From: Mycolicibacterium diernhoferi
GTDB lineage: Bacteria > Actinomycetota > Actinomycetes > Mycobacteriales > Mycobacteriaceae
Direction of reading: 5' to 3'
Assembly (NCBI RefSeq): GCF_019456655.1
Contig: NZ_CP080332.1
Span: 1,550,001-1,614,000 of the forward strand
Length of the DNA: 64,000 nt
The notes below the pieces were generated by a model that saw nothing but the letters and a program-made list of their open reading frames with translations, ran no database searches and was not told where the DNA came from. A program made the translations under genes and the position numbers. Shown in pieces: positions 58,575-64,000 of this stretch (positions within the stretch are counted from its first letter, which is position 1; each line of letters opens with the position of its first letter).

Positions 58575-60512
58575 CTAGAAGGTCTTGGCCAACCGGTCGG
58601 CGAGAATGGCGGCGAAATGCGCTGGATCGTCGAGGGATCCGCCCTCGGCGAGAAGGGCTGTGCCGTACAACAACTCGGCAGTATCGCTGAGCCCTTCCTG
58701 CTGTGATGACGCCAAGGCGTCCCGCAGACCGACGATCAGGGGGTGATCGGGGTTGAGCTCCAGAATGCGCTTGCCGACGGGCACATCCTGGCCGGACGCG
58801 CGGTACATACGCGCCAACTGCGGGGTGATGCCGAAGCTGTCGGTGATCAGGCAGGCCGGCGACGAGGTCAGTCGGGTCGACAGCCGGACCTCCTTGACGT
58901 GCTCGTCCAGCTTCTCCTGCAGCCAGGCCAGCAGCTCGGCGAAGTCCGGACGGTCGGAGTCGGAAGCTGAATCGTCCTTGGCTCCCAGATCGACCTCACC
59001 CTTGGCCACCGACTGCAGCGCCTTGCCGTCGAACTCCGGCACCGACTCGACCCACACCTCATCGACCGGATCGGTGAGTAACAGCACCTCGTAGCCCTTG
59101 GCCTTGAACGCCTCCAGATGCGGTGAATTCTCCAGCAGCTGGCGCGATTCGCCGGTGGCGTAGAAGATCTGCTCCTGGTCGTCCTTCATCCGCCCGACGT
59201 AGTCGGTCAGGGTCGTCGAGTCATTGAGCGTCGACGCGAACGACGACAGCTTCAGCAGGGTGTCGCGGTTGTCGATGTCGGAGAGCAGGCCCTCCTTGAA
59301 CGCACGGCCGAACTGCGTCCAGAACGTCGCATAATCGTCGGGCCGGTTCGCCTGCAGGTCCTTGATCGCCGACAGCACCTTCTTGGTGAGACTGCGCCGG
59401 ATCACCTTGATCTGCCGGTCCTGCTGCAGGATCTCCCGGGAGACGTTGAGCGACAGATCCTGTGCGTCGACGACGCCCTTGACGAACCGCAGGTACTCGG
59501 GCACCAGTTCATCGCAGTCGCCCATGATGAAGACCCGCTTGACGTAGAGCTGCACGCCGGTGTGCCCGTCGCGGTTGAACAGGTCGAACGGCGCCTGCGA
59601 CGGGATGAACAGCAGCGCCTGGTATTCGAACGTGCCCTCGGCCTTCATTGCGATGACGTCGAGCGGCTCGTCCCACGCGTGCGCGATGTGCCGGTAGAAC
59701 TCTTTGTACTCCTCATCGGTGACCTCGCTCTTGGGCTTGGCCCACAGCGCGGTGCGCGAGTTGAGGGTCTCCGTCTCGACGGTGGTGGTGTCGGCGGCAC
59801 CTTCCTCCTCGGCCGGAACCGTCTTCTCGACCTCCATCCGGATCGGCCAGGAGATGAAATCGGAGTACTTCTTGACCAGCTGCCGGATCTTCCACGGCGC
59901 GGTGTAGTCGTGCAGCTCGTCGTCGGCGTCCTCGGGCTTGAGGTGCAAGGTCACCGATGTGCCCTGCGGGGCCTCGTCGACGGTCGCGATGGTGTAGGTG
60001 CCGTCGCCGCTGGATTCCCAACGGGTGGCCTTGCTTTCACCCGCTTTGCGGGTCAGCAGGTCGACCTTGTCGGCGACCATGAATGTCGAGTAGAAGCCGA
60101 TGCCGAACTGGCCGATCAGTTCGTCGACATCGCCCGCCCCGCTTCGCCCGCCCGCGGCATCATCGGTCTGCTTCGCCTCGCTCAGCTTGCGGCGCAGCTC
60201 GCCGGTGCCGGACCTGGCGAGCGTGCCGATCAGGTCGACGACCTCGTCACGGGACATGCCGATGCCGTTGTCGCGGATGGTCAGCGTCCGCGCGGCCTTG
60301 TCGGTCTCGATGTCGATGTGCAGATCCGACGTGTCGACATCGAGTTCTTTGTCCTGGTAGGCCGCCAGTCGCAGCTTGTCCAGCGCGTCGGAGGCGTTGG
60401 AGACCAGTTCCCGCAGGAACGAGTCCTTGTTCGAGTAGATGGAGTGCACCATCAGCTGCAGCAGCTGACGGGCCTCTGCCTGGAATTCCCGCTGTTCTAC
60501 CTGCTCGCTCAC
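58575..60512 (-). CDS. htpG: Molecular chaperone HtpG (Hsp90)
   Basis: This 645-residue Hsp90 has the GHKL ATPase motifs [20 protein letters not shown] (residue 34), [20 protein letters not shown] (around 75) and [18 protein letters not shown] (around 128). The middle and dimerisation domains follow at full family length, with [20 protein letters not shown] and [20 protein letters not shown]. Starts with a Glu/Gln-rich [21 protein letters not shown]. tuberculosis keeps htpG (Rv2299c) elsewhere, so this location is a rearrangement. It is 24 nt from the end of pcd in the same direction. Confidence 0.95.
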
Positions 60513-60536
60513 GTCGCCATAGTAAAACCCGCCGGG

Positions 60537-62081
60537 TCAGCCGAACCGGACCCCCTGCGCCAACGGCAGCTCGGACGAGTAGTTGACGGTGTTGGTCGCC
60601 CGGCGCATATAGGCCTTCCAGGCGTCGGATCCGGACTCCCGCCCGCCCCCGGTCTCCTTCTCGCCGCCGAACGCGCCACCGATCTCGGCGCCCGAGGTGC
60701 CGATGTTGACGTTGGCGATGCCGCAGTCGGACCCGTCGGCTGCCATGAACCGTTCCGCCTCCCGGATGTCGGTGGTGAAGATCGCCGACGAAAGCCCCTG
60801 CGGAACAGCATTGTTCAGTTCGATCGCGGTGTCCAGATCGTCATAGGTCAGCACGTAGAGGATCGGGGCGAAGGTCTCGTTGTGCACCACCTCGGTCTGC
60901 CCGGGCATCCGCACCAGGGCCGGAGCGACGTAGAACGCATCCTCGGCGCCCATGTCGTGCCGGTGACCGCCGATCACCTCACCGCCATCGGCGGCGGCGG
61001 TCTGCAACGCGCCGACCATGTCCCGGTAGGAGCGGCTGTGGATCAGCGGGCCGACCAATGTGCCGTCCACGGACGGGTCCCCGATCGGCAGGGTCTCGTA
61101 GGCCGCGGCGATCCGGCGGCACAATTCATCGGCGATCGAGGAGTGCGCGATCACCCGCCGCATCGTGGTGCACCGCTGGCCCGCCGTGCCGGCCGCCGAG
61201 AACACGATGGCGCGCACAGCGAGGTCCAGATCGGCCGACGGGGTGACGATGGCGGCGTTGTTGCCGCCCAGTTCCAGCAGCGCCTTGCCGAAGCGCTGGG
61301 CCACCCGCGGGCCGACCTCCCGGCCCATCCGGACCGACCCGGTGGCGCTCACCAACGCCACCCGCGGATCGTCGATCAGCGCCTCGCCGATGTCGCGGCC
61401 GCCCTGGACGAGTCGGCTGACGGACCCGTCGACCCCGACGTCGGCGCAGGCGCGCTCGATCAACGTCTGGCAGGCGATGGCGGTCAGCGGTGTCAGCTCC
61501 GAGGGCTTCCACACCACCGTGTCCCCGCACACCAGCGCCACCGCGGTGTTCCAGGCCCAGACCGCGACCGGGAAGTTGAACGCCGTGATGACCCCGACCA
61601 CGCCCAGCGGGTGCCAGGTCTCCATCAGCCGGTGCCCGGGTCGCTCCGAGGCGATCGTCTTGCCGTACAACTGCCGCGACAGACCGACCGCGAACTGGCA
61701 GATGTCGATCATCTCCTGCACCTCGCCGAGTGCTTCGGAGCTGATCTTGCCGGCCTCCACGGTGACCAGGGTGGCCAGATCGGCCTTGTGTTCGGTGAGC
61801 AGTTCGCCGAGCCGGGCCACCAACGCGCCCCGCACCGGGGCCGGGGTGGTCCGCCACCCGGCGAACGCCGCGGCCGCCTCGTCCACGGCAGCGCCGGCCG
61901 CCGCGGGGCTGGTCTCGGGAACCGAGAAGAGCACATCACCGGTGATCGGGCTGCCGGCCGCCAGCCCGGACACCCCGGGCTCTCCGAGCGCGGCGTCGGC
62001 GCCCACCGCCTGCAGCGCGACGCGCACCCGGTCACGAAGGTCGTCAGCGGTCGGCAGGTTGTTCTTCTGCATGGTGGTCAT
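60537..62081 (-). CDS. pcd: Aldehyde dehydrogenase, L-piperideine-6-carboxylate/aminoadipate semialdehyde dehydrogenase
   Basis: This 514-residue ALDH7-type enzyme has the NAD site VVGVITAFNFPVAVWAWNTA (around 155), the catalytic Glu in FGKALLELGGNNAAIVTPSA (around 265) and the Cys in AAGTAGQRCTTMRRVIAHSS (around 300). It oxidises the product of lysine 6-aminotransferase to 2-aminoadipate in lysine breakdown. By position it is Rv3293 pcd. Its ATG overlaps the upstream dioxygenase stop (ATGA), so the two are coupled. Confidence 0.92.
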   Translation of the reverse strand: MTTMQKNNLPTADDLRDRVRVALQAVGADAALGEPGVSGLAAGSPITGDVLFSVPETSPAAAGAAVDEAAAAFAGWRTTPAPVRGALVARLGELLTEHKADLATLVTVEAGKISSEALGEVQEMIDICQFAVGLSRQLYGKTIASERPGHRLMETWHPLGVVGVITAFNFPVAVWAWNTAVALVCGDTVVWKPSELTPLTAIACQTLIERACADVGVDGSVSRLVQGGRDIGEALIDDPRVALVSATGSVRMGREVGPRVAQRFGKALLELGGNNAAIVTPSADLDLAVRAIVFSAAGTAGQRCTTMRRVIAHSSIADELCRRIAAAYETLPIGDPSVDGTLVGPLIHSRSYRDMVGALQTAAADGGEVIGGHRHDMGAEDAFYVAPALVRMPGQTEVVHNETFAPILYVLTYDDLDTAIELNNAVPQGLSSAIFTTDIREAERFMAADGSDCGIANVNIGTSGAEIGGAFGGEKETGGGRESGSDAWKAYMRRATNTVNYSSELPLAQGVRFG

Positions 62082-63280
62082 GATGCCGCTTTCTCGTAGA
62101 GGTCGTAAGGGTCGTGGATGTGGTGGCCGATCGCGCCGGCCATCCAGTCGAGGTCGTAGTGCGTCGCGCGGTCGGCGGTCTCGGTGACCGTTGTGTCGCC
62201 GTCGAGGTTCGACCGGAAGATCCCCGCTGCGGATGCCGGCAGGAAGTCCTCGTAGACAACGGGTCTGGTGGGGTCGCCGGCACGGTAATAGGCGAGGCCC
62301 TGGGCGGCCATCTCGGCGTCGGTGCCCGGGAAGTACCGGTGCCAGTTGCCGCGGTCGGCCATCGCGGCGTCATACCGGGCCCGGCCGGCGCGGGTCAGCG
62401 CCACCCCGCGGGCCTCGACCTCGCCGAAGCGCACCCGCAGTGTCCCGTCGAACCCGGACCCGTCCGGGCCCCGGAACCGTCGCGGCTCGGCCAGTGCCCG
62501 AAATGACGTCTGGCGCAGCAACACCGCAGGGCACGGGGTACGTGGCGGCCCCTGGATCGCGTCGATCATGGTGACACCGCGGGCGGTCATCCGGGCGTAC
62601 AGCGCGTCGATGTCCAACACCCTGGGCGTGAGGTGGTTGATATGGGTGCTGCGCACCCCGGCGATGTCGGCGGCGACCGCGGACACCGCGGCCAGTTCGT
62701 CGTACCACGCCTTGTCGATCGGTTCCCGGGACAGGGCGAACGCCGCGGTGGCCGACCGGACGAAGTCGTCCGCCTGATCCGGCGGGCAGCCGTCGGTGGC
62801 GATGCGCCGGGCCTGGGCGATCAGCGCGGGATCGAACAGGTTGCGTTGTCCGACGAAGCTGCGTACGCGGGCCGCCAGATCGGGGTGGAAGAACCGGGCG
62901 TCGTCGGTGGCCAGCATCGAGGTGAAGACCCGGAACGGGTTGGCTTCCAATTCATCGGCGTCGATGGGCCGGAACGCGGTGGACACCACCGGAACCGGGG
63001 AGGCCGCGTCGCGCAGATCGTAGAACCCGACTCCGAACATCCCGAATGCCGCGAAAAGGTCGGCGACATCGGCGAGTTCGGTGACGCTGCCCACCCGGAT
63101 CGCGCCATGGCGTTCGGCGGTGACCCGTTGCAGCGAGCCCAACCGATCCGAGTGCGCGGTATCCCGGTTCACCTCCGACGTGACATCCACCAAGGTCGTG
63201 TAGGCCGGAACTTCGGCGCCGTACATCCGGGACAGTGCGGCGGCGAAGGCGGCCCGCAACTGCGACGTGGGTACGGTCAC
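62078..63280 (-). CDS. VOC-fold 2-oxoadipate dioxygenase/decarboxylase (DUF1338, HglS-like; Rv3292 homologue)
   Basis: This 400-residue protein matches the DUF1338/HglS family, which converts 2-oxoadipate to D-2-hydroxyglutarate with a single Fe(II). The expected ligands are visible: VTAERHGAIRVGSV (metal His and the substrate Arg, around residue 53), STHINHLTPRVLDID (second His, around 210) and RVRFGEVEARGVALTRAGRA (Glu, around 277). The start is the GTG at 63280, as the frame beyond runs into the promoter of lrpA. Next to pcd and lat this completes the route lysine to aminoadipate to oxoadipate to 2-hydroxyglutarate. Confidence 0.85.
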   Translation of the reverse strand: MTVPTSQLRAAFAAALSRMYGAEVPAYTTLVDVTSEVNRDTAHSDRLGSLQRVTAERHGAIRVGSVTELADVADLFAAFGMFGVGFYDLRDAASPVPVVSTAFRPIDADELEANPFRVFTSMLATDDARFFHPDLAARVRSFVGQRNLFDPALIAQARRIATDGCPPDQADDFVRSATAAFALSREPIDKAWYDELAAVSAVAADIAGVRSTHINHLTPRVLDIDALYARMTARGVTMIDAIQGPPRTPCPAVLLRQTSFRALAEPRRFRGPDGSGFDGTLRVRFGEVEARGVALTRAGRARYDAAMADRGNWHRYFPGTDAEMAAQGLAYYRAGDPTRPVVYEDFLPASAAGIFRSNLDGDTTVTETADRATHYDLDWMAGAIGHHIHDPYDLYEKAAS

Positions 63281-63310
63281 CGGTCGCCCGCCCGAGCTCG
63301 GGGGCTGCGA

Positions 63311-63316
63311 TAGTCT
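63311..63316 (+). promoter_or_regulatory. Leaderless -10 element of lrpA
   Basis: TAGTCT ends 7 nt before the ATG at 63323 and no ribosome site is present, so lrpA is probably leaderless. The same 42-nt spacer must hold the divergent promoter of the dioxygenase gene. Confidence 0.45.
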
Positions 63317-63322
63317 CCGGCC

Positions 63323-63784
63323 ATGGTCGACTCCGAACATCTCGACGACATCGATCGGATCCTGGTGCGGGAACTGATCGCCGACGGCCGGGCCACGCTG
63401 GCGCAGCTCGCGGCCACCGCCGGCTTGTCGGTGTCGGCGGTGCAGTCCCGGGTACGCAGGCTGGAATCGCGCGGGGTGGTGACCGGGTACACGGCGCGGG
63501 TCAATCCGGAGGCGGTCGGGCGCATGCTGTCGGCGTTCGTGGCCATCAGTCCTCTCGATCCCTCTCAACCCGATGACGCTCCCGCCCGGCTGCGTCATAT
63601 CGACGAGATCGAGTCGTGTCACTCGGTGGCCGGGGACGAGAGCTATGTCCTGTTGGTGCGCGTCGCTTCGGCGCGGGCGCTGGAGGACCTGCTGCAGAGA
63701 ATCCGCACAGCGGCCAATGTCCGCACTCGAAGCACCATCATCTTACAGACTTTTTACGAAGGCCGGACCCATCTACCGGAATAG
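63323..63784 (+). CDS. lrpA: Lrp/AsnC family regulator LrpA
   Basis: This 153-residue regulator has an N-terminal HTH (LDDIDRILVRELIADGRATL, AATAGLSVSAVQSRVRRLES, residues 5-45) and a C-terminal RAM ligand-binding domain (HIDEIESCHSVAGDESYVLL, around 95-115). Homologues (Rv3291c) bind upstream of lat and sense amino acids. It sits between the two lysine-catabolic arms: hglS-pcd to the left and lat to the right, so it probably controls both. Confidence 0.93.
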   Translation: MVDSEHLDDIDRILVRELIADGRATLAQLAATAGLSVSAVQSRVRRLESRGVVTGYTARVNPEAVGRMLSAFVAISPLDPSQPDDAPARLRHIDEIESCHSVAGDESYVLLVRVASARALEDLLQRIRTAANVRTRSTIILQTFYEGRTHLPE

Positions 63785-63821
63785 TTCCTGTCGATCGGCA
63801 TATAGCCAGTAAATATTGCGT

Positions 63822-63827
63822 TAGGAT
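63822..63827 (+). promoter_or_regulatory. Leaderless -10 element of lat
   Basis: TAGGAT ends 7 nt before the lat ATG. The AT-rich stretch just upstream (63800-63818, containing AGTAAATATT) is a plausible Lrp binding site, since Lrp proteins prefer AT-rich bent DNA. Confidence 0.45.
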
Positions 63828-63833
63828 GGCCGC

Positions 63834-64000
63834 ATGACGGCTGTCCTGAATTCTGCTGACCAGCTCCCCGCCGACCGTGTCCCCGCCCACGAGGTGCACG
63901 ACGTATTGCGCCGCAGCATGCTGGCCGACGGCATGGATCTGGTGCTCGACCTCGACCGCTCCCGGGGATCGGTGCTGGTCGACGCCCGGGACGGCCGCCG
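63834..64000 (+). CDS. lat: L-lysine 6-aminotransferase, N-terminus only
   Basis: The first 55 codons are present: MTAVLNSADQLPADRVPAHE, then VHDVLRRSMLADGMDLVLDL and a segment DRSRGSVLVDARDGR, which matches the N-terminus of lysine epsilon-aminotransferase (Rv3290c) and similar class III aminotransferases. The PLP lysine lies beyond the window. It moves the epsilon-amino group of lysine to 2-oxoglutarate, giving the semialdehyde used by pcd. It is 49 nt after lrpA, with its own promoter. Confidence 0.9.
   Translation, partial: MTAVLNSADQLPADRVPAHEVHDVLRRSMLADGMDLVLDLDRSRGSVLVDARDGR

Noticed and set aside
59562..62099. 845-codon open frame antisense to htpG and pcd
   Set aside because: It shows no domain and the low-complexity composition of antisense frames; both opposite genes have full sets of family motifs.
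1..64000. CRISPR array, rRNA, tRNA, prophage or intact insertion sequence
   Set aside because: No regularly spaced repeats, no cloverleaf or rRNA-like stretch, and no transposase or integrase frame were recognised.

Overview
The window is high-GC actinobacterial DNA and reads as a Mycobacterium (Mycolicibacterium-type) chromosome. Evidence: many GTG starts, 4-bp ATGA/GTGA gene overlaps, leaderless-looking promoters (TANNNT about 7 nt before the start codon), a mycobacterial SOS box with a 13E12-type HNH gene, and a gene order matching, in reverse, the M. tuberculosis stretch from sdh2 (Rv3316-3319) through cdd, deoA, add, upp, pmmB, deoD, amiB1/amiA1, Rv3304, lpdA, glpD2, Rv3300c, nei (Rv3297), lhr (Rv3296), a TetR gene (Rv3295), pcd, Rv3292 and lrpA to lat (Rv3290c). 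The synteny is recalled knowledge, not a search result. All features are assigned by reading translations and motifs.

1-5.2 kb: a truncated secreted repeat protein, an ECF41-type sigma factor with its partner carboxymuconolactone decarboxylase-like gene (preceded by a motif resembling the ECF41 promoter), an AI-2E-type permease and a frameshifted DUF559 gene bracketed by palindromic repeats. 5.2-11.8 kb: succinate dehydrogenase sdhCDAB, divergent from nucleoside salvage genes cdd-deoA-add. 11.8-24.8 kb: Rv3311 homologue, NlpC/P60 and EspC-like genes, upp, pmmB, a MarR gene divergent from an AbrB-type membrane protein, a TetR gene divergent from an alpha/beta-barrel protein, deoD, two M20 amidohydrolases, a second DUF559 gene inside an inverted repeat, and a GGCT-fold protein.

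24.8-41.4 kb: lpdA, glpD2, a pseudouridine synthase, an FkbM methyltransferase, an SDR, an enoyl-CoA hydratase, a desaturase module (DesT/FabR-like regulator, reductase, desaturase), the DNA repair pair lhr-nei, two small exported proteins and a TetR regulator. 41.5-56.9 kb: a two-armed catabolic island of SDRs, two acyl-CoA ligases, a GntR regulator, a beta-propeller protein, a Rieske oxygenase, a luciferase-like flavoprotein, a Baeyer-Villiger-type monooxygenase, a TauD-type dioxygenase and a CaiB-type CoA transferase. It occupies the place where M. tuberculosis has only Rv3294c. 57-64 kb: SOS-boxed 13E12 HNH gene, htpG, then the lysine catabolism locus (pcd, a 2-oxoadipate dioxygenase/decarboxylase homologue, lrpA, and the start of lat).

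The most interesting signals are (i) two solitary DUF559 (VSR-fold nuclease family) genes, each between convergent core genes and each bracketed by copies of a palindromic repeat, and (ii) the oxygenase-rich island, whose substrate cannot be told from sequence. No rRNA, tRNA, CRISPR array or intact insertion sequence was recognised. The longest gene-free stretch is about 284 nt (1298-1581).
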